Source: DATFNV01 sp963827935
Lineage (GTDB): Bacteria; Planctomycetota; Planctomycetia; Gemmatales; Gemmataceae
DNA: 64,000 bases
Assembly (NCBI GenBank): GCA_963827935.1
Contig: CAWHCN010000030.1
Span: 1-64,000, forward strand
Direction: 5' to 3'
This document shows, piece after piece, positions 18,259 through 29,280 of the stretch. Position numbers and translations under genes: made by a program. Position 1 is the first letter of the stretch. Every line of letters starts with the position of its first letter. A model generated the notes under the pieces. The model was given only the letters and a program-made list of their open reading frames with translations, was not told the origin of the DNA and did not search any database.

Positions 18259-20404
18259 TCAGGGCTTCTTGGGTTCGGGTTTCTTGACGGTGAGTGTGAT
18301 CGTCCCCAGGTCCTTCGGCTTGCTTCCCGTCGGGGCCGGCAGATCCCATGCGACTTCGCCCAATTCGTTGCCGAATTGACGCGTTACGTGATCAACGCTG
18401 GCATGGGCTGTCAGTTGGTAGGTGAGCCCCGGAACGAGGCGAGGTATGCTGAACCGCCCCTCGGCGTCCGTTTGCACATTGACCCAGTACAATTCTTCGT
18501 GCAGTTGGTTACCGAACGCGAGGGCCGGAAACTGGGCTAGTGTGTGCATGAGGTGCAAGAAGCTGGACCTCACTGTGACGCCGGTGAGGGGCTTCTGCTC
18601 CTGGTCAACAAGCCGGCCGGTGACGGTCCCGAGTGGCTCCAGGCGGCACGGTCAGCGGGCTGCGCTCGTCGCCCCAAACGAGTACCGCCTTCCCCAACCC
18701 TTTCTCCTTGTGCCAGAAGAGCAGGTAGCGCGGGTACCGGTCGTCGAGTCCCATCGCCGAGAAGTTGGCCGTGCGAAGGGTGGGAGGCCCCAAGTCCAAA
18801 TCATAGAGGCCGAACGCGGCGGTAAGGCCCCAGGCCGACACCCCTGTCAAGGGGTTGCCGTCGGGTCCCACGACCGTCCCTGTGAGCGTCCGGCCGGGGT
18901 CGAGCGTAATCTCGCAGATCTGCGATTTCCGGTCCTTCTCCGAGGCGTCAACGGCCACGACCGCATGGAACTCCTTGGGACCATTTGCTAACGTAACGTG
19001 GGCATCCAAAGAGGCAGGCCAACTCTGCCCATTGGTGAACCGGTTCTCCCAGCTTCGTGCATGGATCACGCCCTGGCCCGGCAGGACGGCGACGGTGAAC
19101 GACCCGTCCCGCTCGGTGAGTACCTCGATGTCCTCGATGATGAGTTTCGTGAAGGTCGAGAAGTCCTTGAGGTGAGGGTTGTCTACGCGGGCGTGGTACT
19201 CCACATACCCACGGACCGGCCGACCCGTTGCCTTGTCCACGAGCCGGCCCCGCACCTCTAGGCCGCGCTCCACCTCGACGTCGGCCGTCACAGCCTCCAT
19301 CCCCGGCGTGTCATCGACTGCTCGGGAGCAGCGGATGTACGGACCACCTTGGACTACCAGGTAATACTGCTTGGCCTTCGCGACTCCCGCGAGCCGGTAA
19401 CGGCCCTCGGCATCCGTCGTCGTTCCAGCCATCTCGTCCGTCGGCAGCCGCAGCAGACCGTCCACCTTATACGCGTAGCAGGCTACGCGGACCCCGGCTG
19501 CGAGCTTGCCCGTTCCCTTCTCCCGCACCACACCGACAATTGGCTTGGCAGGGGCAAGGAGGTAATCGGCCTTCGCCGCGCAGACGACGGGAACGCCCTT
19601 GGGGACCGTGGCCCGCGCGACCGCTTCAACCACGCGGCGTTCCAGACCCGGCGCCTCGATGGACAGCACGACCACCCGGTCGCGGCCGAAGCCGGCGAGC
19701 GTGAACGTGCCGTCCGCGCCGGTCTTGACCTGGGTGATAACCTCCAAGGAGGTCATGACGCCTTCCTCGTACCCGACCGGCCGCGGGTTCCGTTTGTAGC
19801 CGGACTCGCGACTCCACGCCCCAAAGAAGGGCCAGACGTTCTCACCGGGAGCTTTCATCATGCGGTGGATACTGACGGTGGCACCCGAGATGGGCTGGCT
19901 CTCCAGGTCGAGAACTCGGCCGGAGATGGGCACATCGTCCTTGACCAGCCGCAGGTCAGGCAGCCCTCCGCCCCAATTGAGTCGGGTCAGCGGCACCCAG
20001 TCCGGCCCGAGGTTCTTGGCAACCGCGACGACGCTCACGTTTTGGTCCATCTCGGCCTGCGTGGCCGAGAAGCGGTATTTCCCGTCCGCGTCCGTGGTTG
20101 CCCGTGCTGGAGGGGTTTTCTCTCCCTTATCTTTCTGGGCTTCGCCCACTCCGGCCCAACGGGCGCAGACGAATACCTCGGCGTTCGCGGCCGGCTTGCC
20201 GTCCGGCCCCAAGACGCGGCCCTGCACCTCGAACGTCTTGCTTGGCTCGGCGTCCTTCGCCGCCTTGGCACTGGCAGCCGTGCCCTTGGCTTCCGGTGTC
20301 TGTGCCAAGGTGCCTCCGGTCCCCAGCAACCCAGCACTCGCCACAGCGAGCACCGCGAGAAAGAACACTGGAATTGTCAGGCTACGGTCCATTCTGGTCA
20401 GCAC
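18259..20404 (-). CDS. secreted carboxypeptidase-regulatory-like repeat protein 1, frameshifted
   Basis: A large exported protein built of beta-sandwich repeats of the carboxypeptidase regulatory-like type. The start MLTRMDRSLTIPVFFLAVLA is a signal peptide. Repeats are seen as GRVLGPDGKPAANAEVFVCA, GRVLDLESQPISGATVSIHR, IVGVVREKGTGKLAAGVRVA, GRLVDKATGRPVRGYVEYHA and LTGTVVGPDGNPLTGVSAWG, each followed by a TTDADGKYRF or AEGRYRLAG type strand. One frameshift near 18,615 separates the last 100 residues (TDAEGRFSIPRLVPGLTYQL; DLGTITLTVKKPEPKKP). About 710 residues in all. It is closely similar along its length to the next two genes, so the three arose by tandem duplication. Its role is unknown; such folds usually mediate adhesion or extracellular assembly. 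Confidence 0.8.
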
Positions 20405-20512
20405 GTGTCACCTCATTGTTGCTTGCCGAACCTGTAACTTTTTTGTCACACCTCCAGATCAAAAGCCATCGGCGTTGTCCGCCAGCCAGCCCACGACCGG
20501 CGACGCTTCCGG

Positions 20513-22583
20513 TCAGGGCTTCTTGGTTTCGGGCTTCTTCGTCGCGATCGTGATGGTTCCCAGGTCCTTGGGCACGCCACCTGTAGGGGCCGGCAGATCC
20601 TTCGTCAGCCTATTTCCGTCGACGCTCAACTCGTAACTGAACCCAGGGATGAGGCGGGGCATCAGGAACCGTCCTTCGCCATCCGTTTTCACGCTCTGCA
20701 AGAACAATTCTCCCTTAAGATGATTTCCGGCCACGAGACTCGAAAACTGGCGAAAGATTCCAAATCGGGCGCTCGCCCAGTCGGCTTCCACCGTGATGCC
20801 AGCGAGAGGCTTACCCTCTTCATCCACTAGCCGCCCTGTCACGGTGCCGAGCGGTTCCAAGTGCATGGTTATCGGACCGCGCTCGTCACCCCACACCAAC
20901 ACCGCCCGGCCCAACCCTTTCTCCTTGTGCCAGAAGAGCAGGAAGCGCGGGTTGCGGTCATCGAGTCCCGTCGCCGTGAAGGTCGCCGTGCGGAGGGTGG
21001 GAAACCCCAATTCCAAGTCGTAATTGCCGAACGCGGGCGTGAGCCCCCAGGCCAACATCCCTGTCAAAGGTCTGCCGTCGGGTCCGACCACGGTCCCTCC
21101 GAGCGTCTGGCCTGGGTCCAGCGCAATCAGGCAGATCAGCGATTTCGGGTTCTTCTCGGAGGCGTCGATCTCCACCGCGGCGTGGTAAGCCTCCCCGCTG
21201 CCCCGCGGAAACGGGGACACGTCCACTCTCGAAGCTGGCCAACTGTGGACGTTCGTGAATCGGTTCTCCCAGGAACGAGCATAGATGACGCCCTGGCCAG
21301 GCAGAACGGTCACGGAGAACGATCCGTCCGGTTGGGTGAGCACCTCCAGATCTTCGATCACGAGTTTCGTGTAGCTTGGGAAGTCTTTAAGATTTGGGTT
21401 GTCTACGCGGGCGTGGTACTCGACAAAGCCGCGAACCGGTCGGCCCGTTGACTTGTCGATGAGTCGGCCACGTATCTCCAGGCCGCGCTGTAGGTCGAAG
21501 TCCGCCGTGACGGCTTCCAATCCAGGCGTGTCATTGACCGGCTGCGCCGTTCGGATGAACGGACTGCCCTGCGCGATCAGGTAATACCCGTTGTTGGACT
21601 TCGCCACCCCGGCGAGCCGGTAGCGTCCCTTCTCGTCCGTTATTGCCCGGTTCGGTTCCAGCGACTGTGGAGGCCAGCAGGTGACCTCAACTCCGGCGAC
21701 AGGCTTGCCGGTGCCCTTGTCCCGGACGACACCAACGATTGGCTTGGCCGGAGCGAGCAGGTAATCCGCCTTCGCCGCGCAGACGACAGCGTCACCCTTG
21801 GGGACAGTCGCTCGCGTGATGACCTCCGCTACTCGCCGCTCCAGGTCCGGCGATTCGATCACCAGCACTACGACCCGATCATGGCCGAAGCCCGCGAGGG
21901 TGAACTTCCCGTCTGCCCCGGTCTTCACTTCCCGGGACATCTCCAGTAAGGTCATGACGCCTTCCTCGTACCCGACCGGCCTCGGCTTCCTCCACGCCCC
22001 AAAGAAGGGCCAGAGGTTTTCGCCAGGAGCTTTCAACACGCGGAGAACCTTGACGGTGGCTCCGGCGACGGGCTGTCTCTCAAGGTCGAGAACTCGGCCA
22101 GTGATCGGAATATCATCCTTCACCAGCCGCAAGTTGGGCAGGCCTCCGCCCTGGTTGAGTCGCGTCAGTGGCACCCAGTCGGGGCCGAGGTCCTTCGCGC
22201 TGGCGACGACACTGGCGAGTTGATCCATCTCTCCCTTGGTCGCCGAGAAGTGGTATTTCCCCTCCGCGTCCGTGGTCGCGCGGGGCGAGGGAAGTTTCTC
22301 ACGCTTGTCTTTCTGACCCTTCACTCGCCATGGCCCAGCGGGCGCACACGAACACCTCGGCGTTCGCGACCGGCTTGCCCTCCGGCCCCAAGACGCGGCC
22401 CTGTACCTCGAACGTCTTGCTTGGCTCGGCGTCCTTCACCGCCTTGGCACTGGCAGCCGGCCCCTTTGTTTCTGGCGTTTGCGCCGGGGCACTCCCGGCC
22501 CCCAGCAACCCAGCACCCGCCGCAGCGAGCGCCCCGAGAAGGAGCACCATGTTCATCAGGATGCGGTCGATTCTTGTTAGCAT
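20513..22583 (-). CDS. secreted carboxypeptidase-regulatory-like repeat protein 2, frameshifted
   Basis: Paralogue of the preceding gene with the same order of repeats. The start at 22583 gives the signal peptide MLTRIDRILMNMVLLLGALA. A shift near 22,320 joins VFVCARWAMASEG to SPRATTDAEGKYHFSATKGE. Further repeats are GRVLDLERQPVAGATVKVLR, GVVRDKGTGKPVAGVEVTCW, GRLIDKSTGRPVRGFVEYHA, GTVVGPDGRPLTGMLAWGLT and GRLVDEEGKPLAGITVEADW. It ends in GTITIATKKPETKKP, like copy 1. About 690 residues. It lacks the short RESGYKRN insertion seen in copy 1. Confidence 0.8.
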
Positions 22584-22788
22584 GTGTCACTCCTTTGTGT
22601 TCGCGGAACAATTGACGATGTTTTCAACCTTTCAGAATGGTTCGTCGAGCGCGGGAATAAGGGACGACTTTTTTCTCTCCCTGACCGACAGAAGCGAACC
22701 TGCGCTGCCAATCGGTTCACCGCGGGGCATCGGAACCAGGCCGCGGGCGGCGCCCTAGTCTGGACCGGGTACACGTCGGTAGTCTCGC

Positions 22789-24949
22789 TTACTGCGGCTT
22801 CGACTCTATGGTGCCGAGATCCTTGGGCTCGCCCGCCGGTGCCGGCAGGTCCTTCGCCAGCCAGCCGAGGAACTCGTTACCTGATTGGGCCCCGAGTTGG
22901 TTTTGAAAGCCCGGCACGAGCCTGATCTTGAACCGACCCTCGGCATCGGTGGTTGTCCGCGGCGTGACCAGGTTCTGCGCCGCCCCGGGATAACTCGCGG
23001 CAGGAAGTATCCGAAGGAGTTTCCCCCCGTCGTCGGGCGGATCGGGCGGGAACGAGTAGACCGTGGCACCGACCCGCGGCTTGCCTTTTTCGTCCACAAG
23101 TTGACCCGTCACAACACCAAGTGGGTCGAGTTTGACGGTGAGCGGCCCCTTCTCATCGCCGCGCACGAGGACCGCCTTGGCGAGCCCCTTCTCCTTGTGC
23201 CAGAACAGCAGGTAGCGAGGCCGGTCCGGGTCGAGTCCCGTCGTCGTGAACGCCGCCGTGGGAAGGGACGGGAGATCCATCGCCGCCTCGTAGTTACCGA
23301 ACGCGGCGGTGACGCCCCAGGCCACCGTGCCCGGAAGCGGCTTGCCGTCCGGCCCGACCACCATCCCGGCGAGCGTCCGGCCCGGGTCGAGCGTGATTTC
23401 GCAGGTGAGGGACTTCGGGTCCTTCTCCGACGCGTCGATCGCCACCACCGCGTGGTAAGACGCGCCGCCACGGAGTCGGCACCACGTCCACACTCACGGC
23501 GGGCCAACTGTGGGCGTTGGTGAACCGATTGTCCCAGGCGTAGGCGTAGATGACGCCCTGCCCGGGCGGGACGGCCAAGGAGAACGCCCCCTCCCGATCG
23601 GTGTACATCTCGACATCGACAATCTGGAGTTTCGTGAAGCTCGGATAGTCTTTGAGGTGCGGGTTCTCGACGCGAGCGTGGTACGAGACAAGGCCGCGGA
23701 CCGGCCGCCCAGTCGCCTTGTCGATGAGCCGGCCACGGACCTCCAGTCCGCGTTCCACATCCAGGTCCGCCGTGATGGCTTCCACCCCGGGCGTGTCACC
23801 AACATCGCACCCGACCGGATGTAAGGACCGCCCCGGGTGGTGAGGGTGTACTCCTTGGCTTTTGCCACACCGACAAGCCGATACCGCCCCTCGGCGTCCG
23901 TCGTCGCCTGAGACGTTCCGCACAAGACCTCGACGCCGACCGCTGGCTTGCCAGTGCCCTTCTCCCGGACCGTGCCGACAACCGGCTTGGCCGGGGCGAG
24001 CAGGTGATCCGCCTTCGCCGCACAGACGATGGCCTGCACGCCCTTCGGCAGGTCGGGTAAATCGACCCGCGTGACCGCCTCCATCACCCGTCTTTCCAGC
24101 CCTGGTCCCTCGATCACCAGCACCACCACGCCGCCCGCGGCCGAACCCGGACAGACTGAACCGGCCGTCGTCGCCGGTCTTCACGTCCTGGACCATCTCC
24201 AGCGCGGTCATCACCCCCTCCTCGTAACCGATTGGCCTCCGCAGGTAGCGGCCGGCGTCCCCGGCCCACACCTTGAAGAACGGCTGCAGGTCTTCCCCGG
24301 GGGCCTTCAGGACTCGCAGCACCCGGACGGCGGCCCCGGCAACGGGCTGGCTCTCCAGGTCGAGCACCCGACCGGTGATGGGCACGTCGTCCTTGACGAG
24401 CTTGAGGTCCGGCAGCGTGCCGGACGCCCGCGGCAGCGGACCGGGGGCAACCGCAGCCGGGTCGAATGCGACCGCCGATAGTGGCAACCAGTCCGGGCCG
24501 CAGTCCCTAGCAGTGGCAACCACGCGGAAGCCCTGCTCTAGGTGCTTGCCGAAGGCGGTGAAGCTATAACTCCCGTCGGACCCGGTAGTCGCGTAGATCG
24601 CACGAGGTCTCGCGCCCGGCGGGAGGTCATTCCCGGCCGGCCAGCGCGCGACCAGGGAAAGATCGGCCCCGGCCATTGGCTTGCCGTCAGGTCCCAACAC
24701 CCGGCCCCTCACGACGAATGGCCCCCCGATCCCCCTGACACCGGCCGCCGGTACGGCGGGTGGCTCGGCCGCTGGCTGCGCTGGGCCACGTCCTGGTCCG
24801 CCGACCCCGGCGGGGTTTGCTGATGGGGGCTCGGCCGCTGGCTGGGCCAGGCTGCGTCCCGGCCACCCAGTTCCCCCGGCCACCAAGCCTGCGACTGCGA
24901 GCAGCACATAACCCACCCGCACGGAAAACCATCTCGTCGTTTCTCTCAT
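22789..24949 (-). CDS. secreted carboxypeptidase-regulatory-like repeat protein 3, frameshifted
   Basis: Third tandem paralogue. The start MRETTRWFSVRVGYVLLAVA is a signal peptide, then a low-complexity Pro/Ala linker in which GGPGRGPAQPAAEPP is repeated. Repeats follow: GRVLGPDGKPMAGADLSLVA, GRVLDLESQPVAGAAVRVLR, GTVREKGTGKPAVGVEVLCG, GRLIDKATGRPVRGLVSYHA, GMVVGPDGKPLPGTVAWGVT and GQLVDEKGKPRVGATVYSFP. Frameshifts near 24,140, 23,810 and 23,480 break the frame. The final strands (DAEGRFKIRLVPGFQNQLGA; PKDLGTIESKPQ) match the ends of copies 1 and 2. It is the most diverged of the three and has the longest N-terminal linker. Confidence 0.78.
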
Positions 24950-25062
24950 AGTCGACTCCCATATGGGCCCGGATACTGCCAGGCCGACAGCGACCCCGAC
25001 GGATACTCGTCGCCGCGACGGGATCCGGCCGCAGGCGAAATATGTGGCGCGAAAGCCGCCTA

Positions 25063-25565
25063 TCAGCGTGACTTTTCACTCGGGAACATTCCCGGCGGCT
25101 CCGCCTTGATGCCGCCCGGCGGCGGCGTCCACCCCAAGCCCTCGGCTTCACGCAGGATCTGGTCCAGCCGCTTCTCCACGATCGTCGGCCGGGCGTCGGC
25201 CCGCTTCTTCATCAGATCCCGGACCTTCTTGAGTTGGGCCTCGAGCTGGGCCAGCTCCAACTCGCGGCGCTTTTGTTGGAAGTCGAACTGTTTGTCGATA
25301 AGGGGCGACAGTTTGGCTTTGATCGCCGCCCGCTTCCCCTCGTCCTGGGTGCGGGTGTAGTCCCCCACCATGTCACGGATGTCCTCGTTGAGACCGGATT
25401 CCTCCTCCAGAAGTTTCGCCAACTCCGGGTCAGCCGGAGGCTGCGCGGCGAAGTCAGGATTACCCCCGGGGCGCCGGGCTGGCCGGCGGCCGGGCGCTCT
25501 CCGGTGAGGACGAAGGCCCCCGCGAGGGCCACCAAAACGATCATCGACACGCGTGCGAACTTCAT
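25063..25565 (-). CDS. exported Spy/CpxP-like coiled-coil protein, frameshifted
   Basis: The start at 25565 gives the signal peptide MKFARVSMIVLVALAGAFVL. After a shift in a C/G run near 25,470 the mature part is almost all helix: DPELAKLLEEESGLNEDIRD, FDFQQKRRELELAQLEAQLK and VRDLMKKRADARPTIVEKRL, ending LGWTPPPGGIKAEPPGMFPS. The heptad pattern and size (about 165 residues) are like periplasmic Spy/CpxP-type chaperones that respond to envelope stress, but the LTxxQ motifs are missing, so this is a shape comparison only. It starts 39 bp after the kinase gene. Confidence 0.6.
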
Positions 25566-25604
25566 GGGTCATCTCCTTTACACAGCAACACAGGTACTTG
25601 CCAT

Positions 25605-27149
25605 TTAGGGCGCCTCGGCACTCAGCTCGCGTTGAAGCGTATTGAGCCGTCGTCGGGCATCTCGGAGCAACTCGTCGGCGGGATCGACGAACCCGGCGAC
25701 GGACTGCTGCCGTAGGTCAGCCTCCACCTTTCTCGTCCCTATCCTGATCGCCTCGATCGGGAGTTGCAGTGGATCCTCTGCCGGGGGCAGGGACCGGACT
25801 GTATAGCCCGTGGCGCCTGGGGTGGTGGCGGAACCACTCGTGTCAACCGGAGCAAAGAGGCGGCCCAGCGGCGTCCAACGGAGGGCGCCCCAGGTTCCGA
25901 GGACAAGAGCCATCGTCATCGCACCGGCAGCCAATATGCGCACGTAATGTCGCTTGCCCCGGTGCCGCACCTTCGTGTGCAGAAGGGCCTCGGGCAGGGG
26001 AATTGTCTCGGGCTGTTGCAGATGCGCTAGGCACCTTTCCAGAAGCGACTCCAGCTCGCTCGCCGACTGGAACCGCTCCGATGGTGCCTTGCGGTGGAGT
26101 TTCGCGACCACCTCGACGAGCCAACCCGGTATTGCGGAGTTCAGCTCCCGGATCGGTTGCGACTCCTGCTCTTCGACCCGTCGTAAAACCCCATAAGCCG
26201 TCTCGGCGCGGAACGGGGGGTGGCCCACACACATGGCGTAGAGCACGCTCCCCAGGCTAAAGAGGTCGCTCCGGTGGTCAACCGGTTCGCCGCGCGCCTG
26301 TTCGGGCGACATGTATTGCGGCGTCCCCGCGATCACTCCACTCTGTGTTAGACTCGCGTCGTTGACGGCCCGCGCCAGCCCGAAATCGGTGAGCTTGACG
26401 CGGGCGATCCCTTCTTCCAGGAGAATGTTTGCCGGTTTGACATCGCGATGCACGAGCCCCTGGGCGTGGGCGGCTGCCAGTCCCGCCGCGACCTGCCTGC
26501 CGATTCGGAGAACCTCCTCCGCGGGCAGGGCACCTGACTTCTGGAGCCGCTTTTCCAGGGACGGGCCGCGCACGTAGGGCATCACCAGGTAGGGCAGCCC
26601 GTTGGCTTCTGCGACCGCGTGGATCGCCATAACGTTGTCATGGACGACCGCGGCTGCAGCGCGGGCCTCGCGGGCGAACCGCTGTCGGGCTGCGCCACAG
26701 GTGGCCAATTGCGGACTCAAGACCTTGATGGCCACGTAGCGGAGGAGCGCCGGGTCGAGCCCCTTCAAGACGACGCCCATCCCGCCACTGCCTACAATGC
26801 CGGTGATCTCATATCCGCCAAGGCGGCCGAGCATGCGTGGGTCGTCCGTGGGAGCCAGATAGCCCCGTAGGCCGCAGAGCATGCTCTGGTCGGAATCTTC
26901 CGTCTCTTCCATCGGCGGAGCGCGCAAATCACCTCGCTCCTCGCCGTCCTCAGTCGGACTCGCAGAGGCGAGATAACTCCTGGCCTCTTGCCACAAGTCT
27001 GGGTCCGCTGTCCTCGCCTCCAATAATTGGCGGCACGACGGGCAGTCTTCAAGATGGTCCTCCAGGGCCGACTGCTCCTCGTCGGCCAATCGGTTGGCAA
27101 GGGATCGCTCGATGGCTTGAGGATCACAGCGCGTCTTTCTCAGGTCCAT
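25605..27149 (-). CDS. Ser/Thr protein kinase with N-terminal anti-sigma zinc finger
   Basis: Intact, 514 residues. Residues 28-42 (ALEDHLEDCPSCRQLLE) form an HC2 zinc finger (His32, Cys36, Cys39) as in anti-sigma factors. The kinase domain runs from about 112 to 375: G-loop IVGSGGMGVVLKG, Lys142 in YVAIKVL, HRDVKPANILLEEG (catalytic Asp236), TDFGLAR (Asp255), and GTPQYMSPEQARG. A single membrane helix follows near 405-428 (ILAAGAMTMALVLGTWGAL), then an outer tail of about 85 residues ending in a helix. It follows the ECF gene by 146 bp on the same strand; the zinc finger makes direct contact with that ECF factor likely, so a kinase-controlled anti-sigma function is inferred. Confidence 0.9.
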   Translation of the reverse strand: MDLRKTRCDPQAIERSLANRLADEEQSALEDHLEDCPSCRQLLEARTADPDLWQEARSYLASASPTEDGEERGDLRAPPMEETEDSDQSMLCGLRGYLAPTDDPRMLGRLGGYEITGIVGSGGMGVVLKGLDPALLRYVAIKVLSPQLATCGAARQRFAREARAAAAVVHDNVMAIHAVAEANGLPYLVMPYVRGPSLEKRLQKSGALPAEEVLRIGRQVAAGLAAAHAQGLVHRDVKPANILLEEGIARVKLTDFGLARAVNDASLTQSGVIAGTPQYMSPEQARGEPVDHRSDLFSLGSVLYAMCVGHPPFRAETAYGVLRRVEEQESQPIRELNSAIPGWLVEVVAKLHRKAPSERFQSASELESLLERCLAHLQQPETIPLPEALLHTKVRHRGKRHYVRILAAGAMTMALVLGTWGALRWTPLGRLFAPVDTSGSATTPGATGYTVRSLPPAEDPLQLPIEAIRIGTRKVEADLRQQSVAGFVDPADELLRDARRRLNTLQRELSAEAP

Positions 27150-27295
27150 GGCTCACCGTATGTGTTATGGCCCTCCTCAGCGGGGGGCACTTGCCTACAT
27201 TTCCCGTGCGAATAACCGATGCCCGGTTCTCTGCGGATGGCTGTTCTTGGAGTTTGCGGTTGCACCCAAGCAGTCCGAAGGCTGCGGGGGGCGAC

Positions 27296-27892
27296 TCACA
27301 CCGCTTCGTCCCACTCGCGAACCTTCTCCTTCAGCCGAAGCATGACCCGGCCCCGGGCCACATAAACGGCGCCGGGTTTTTTGCCCAGGGCTTTTGCTAC
27401 CTCGGCGATGTCCCGCCCCTCGACCGCCGTCCACCAGAACGCCTGCCACGTCTCTGGCCGGAACTCTTCTTCAACTTGTTGGGCCGCCCAATAAAACACC
27501 TGGCGCCGCTGCTCAGTGCGGAGTAGGTTGGAGTCGGGTCCATCCTTCGCGGCCTGCCGATCGAGCGGGTCGTCCGCAGGCGCACCGCCACAGGCCCTGT
27601 CCGGCGGACAGCGCGTGAGGGCGTTGAGGATCTGGTTGCGTGCGATCTTGGTCAGCCAGGACCGGAAGCGTCCGCGCGTCGGGTCCGGCTGCCAACGCTC
27701 GACCGCCAATGCGACCGCAGTCAGCACTTGCTGGACGAGGTCCTCGGCGTCCGCGTGTTGTAGGCCCTTCTGGCAAGCGAGCCGGTACACGACCGGCTGG
27801 TAAATCGCTACGAACTCAGTCCAGGCCTCCTGGTCGGCCCGGTTCTTCAAGCGGGCGATGAGGCTCAGGCGGGTGTCAGGATCGCCGTTCAC
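27296..27892 (-). CDS. ECF sigma factor of module 1
   Basis: About 198 residues from GTG at 27892, chosen because GGAG lies just upstream and because the longer frame to 28186 reads non-coding sequence and runs up to the IS630 end. Region 2 is seen in NRADQEAWTEFVAIYQPVVY and DAEDLVQQVLTAVALAVERW, region 4 in FRPETWQAFWWTAVEGRDIA and EVAKALGKKPGAVYVARGRV. The type is the planctomycete ECF in which region 4 begins with an FWW motif and the GAVY helix binds -35 DNA. It is the first gene of module 1, ahead of the kinase with an anti-sigma finger. The promoter copy B that points at it is now separated from it by an IS630 element. Confidence 0.88.
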   Translation of the reverse strand: MNGDPDTRLSLIARLKNRADQEAWTEFVAIYQPVVYRLACQKGLQHADAEDLVQQVLTAVALAVERWQPDPTRGRFRSWLTKIARNQILNALTRCPPDRACGGAPADDPLDRQAAKDGPDSNLLRTEQRRQVFYWAAQQVEEEFRPETWQAFWWTAVEGRDIAEVAKALGKKPGAVYVARGRVMLRLKEKVREWDEAV

Positions 27893-28122
27893 TCCACAAC
27901 TCCCTCCAGACTCATACACACCGGCAAGCTGCGAATCTAACACTTGATTCCGCGGTCGCCCGGAGTGGCCTGTTGTCAACAATCCCCCGGCGTCCGCGGA
28001 AGCTTGCGGATCTTGAAGCCAGCCCGGTGAGCTTGCTTCACATGCCTGAGCAGCGTCTTGAGTGAGCCGCCGCACAGCCTCTCCGCTGCCGGCAGCGGAC
28101 TCCGGTCGAGAAGCGTTCCCTA

Positions 28123-29274
28123 TTACGCCGGCACGAAAGTTGCTCAATAATGCTAAAGGGGAAAGCAAGAGGACGAGAAAACCCAAGAGGGAGAGCAGTC
28201 ATGGCAATCGAACTGCCTGACGCCCGCGAGTTGTCTGATGAGTCCCTCCAGGTCATTCGCCTGCGTGCCTTGCATGGCATCGAACTGGGCTTTTCCGAGA
28301 CGGACCTGGCTAACCTTTTAGGTGTTTGCCACGAGACCATCAGTCGCTGGTGGACTGCCTATTGTGCCCATGGCCTGCATTCGCTGCCTGGGGGTCGTAC
28401 GGGCAGACCTTTGGGCTCTGGACGCTTCTTGGCTGAGCAGCAGGCCGACCGCATCCAGGGGTTGATCGACAACCATTCTCCGGAACAACTGGGGATTGCT
28501 CAGGCCTTGTGGACTCGTCGCGCCGTCCAAGAACTGATCCGCAAGGAGTTCGACATCGACTTGGCGGAACGAACGGTCGGTCAGTACCTGCGCCGCTGGG
28601 GTTACACCTCCAAGAAGCCCGCACGGCATTCGCGCAAGCAGGAACCGGACGAGGTCCAACAGTGGCTGGAGGAGACGTACCCCGCGATCGAAGAGCAGGC
28701 GGACAGGGAGAATGCGGAGATTCTCTGGACGGACGAGGTGGGTGTCGATGCGGATCACCACCCCGGTTACGGCTATGCGCGTGAAGGAGAGCGCGCCACC
28801 ATGGAGGTGCCAGGACCGCACATCCGGGTGAACCAGATCAGCGCCATCAGCAACGAGGGAACGGTGCGCTTCATGACCTACAAGGGATCGCTGAACGCGG
28901 CGGTGTTCCTGGTATTCCTGAAGAAGCTGATCGAGGGAGCCAACCGCAAGGTCCTCCTGATCGCAGACCGGTTGCAAGCACACAAGACACCTGAGGTGAT
29001 TGCCTGGCTGGAGGCGCGCAAGGACCAGATCGAGGTGTTCTACTTGCCTGCCTACTCGCCTGAGATGAACCCAGTGGAATACCTCAATGATGACATGAAG
29101 GGTGCGGTGAACAAGGCGGGCCTGCCAAACGACAGAGGAACCTTAGCCAGTCGTATCCTGGATTTTATGGACTGCTTAGCCCACATCCCCGAACATGTTA
29201 TCAGTTATTTTTTCCACCCTAGTGTTCAATACGCCGCGCCTATTGAACTTTGATCTTATTTCAAGCCGGCGTAA
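28123..29274 (+). mobile_element. IS630-family insertion sequence
   Basis: Perfect 12-bp inverted ends (TATTACGCCGGC at 28121-28132 and its complement at 29265-29276), with TA at both outer edges as the target duplication expected for this family. Imperfect similarity continues a few bases inwards (GAAA). The element is about 1.15 kb and contains one transposase gene. It sits within 10 bp of the -10 box of promoter copy B. Confidence 0.9.
28201..29253 (+). CDS. IS630-family transposase
   Basis: Intact, 350 residues from ATG 28201 behind GAGGGAGAG; the frame extends upstream but the extra residues read the IR. An N-terminal winged HTH (SETDLANLLGVCHETISRWW, LAERTVGQYLRRWGYTSKKP) precedes the DDE endonuclease domain: ILWTDEVGVDADHHPGYGYA (first Asp), KVLLIADRLQAHKTPEV (second Asp) and FYLPAYSPEMNPVEYLNDDM (Glu). 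The second Asp motif is LIADRLQAHK instead of the more common LDNAxxH, but the Asp is in place. The protein should be active. Confidence 0.92.
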   Translation: MAIELPDARELSDESLQVIRLRALHGIELGFSETDLANLLGVCHETISRWWTAYCAHGLHSLPGGRTGRPLGSGRFLAEQQADRIQGLIDNHSPEQLGIAQALWTRRAVQELIRKEFDIDLAERTVGQYLRRWGYTSKKPARHSRKQEPDEVQQWLEETYPAIEEQADRENAEILWTDEVGVDADHHPGYGYAREGERATMEVPGPHIRVNQISAISNEGTVRFMTYKGSLNAAVFLVFLKKLIEGANRKVLLIADRLQAHKTPEVIAWLEARKDQIEVFYLPAYSPEMNPVEYLNDDMKGAVNKAGLPNDRGTLASRILDFMDCLAHIPEHVISYFFHPSVQYAAPIEL

Positions 29275-29280
29275 TAACGT

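Noticed and set aside
16798..18540. 580-residue open frame on the plus strand
   Set aside because: It is the complement of the DUF1800 gene and its neighbours in GC-rich DNA; the translated sequence is rich in Arg, Pro and Gly, has no family pattern, and the opposite strand has clear DUF1800 hallmarks.
23494..24129. Separate 211-residue gene
   Set aside because: It continues the repeat order of the third regulatory-like protein and aligns with the middle of its two paralogues, so it is a frameshifted part of that gene.
24690..24870. Possible tandem repeat array or CRISPR-like repeats
   Set aside because: The repetition comes from Pro/Ala-rich coding sequence in the linker of a secreted protein; there are no regular spacers.
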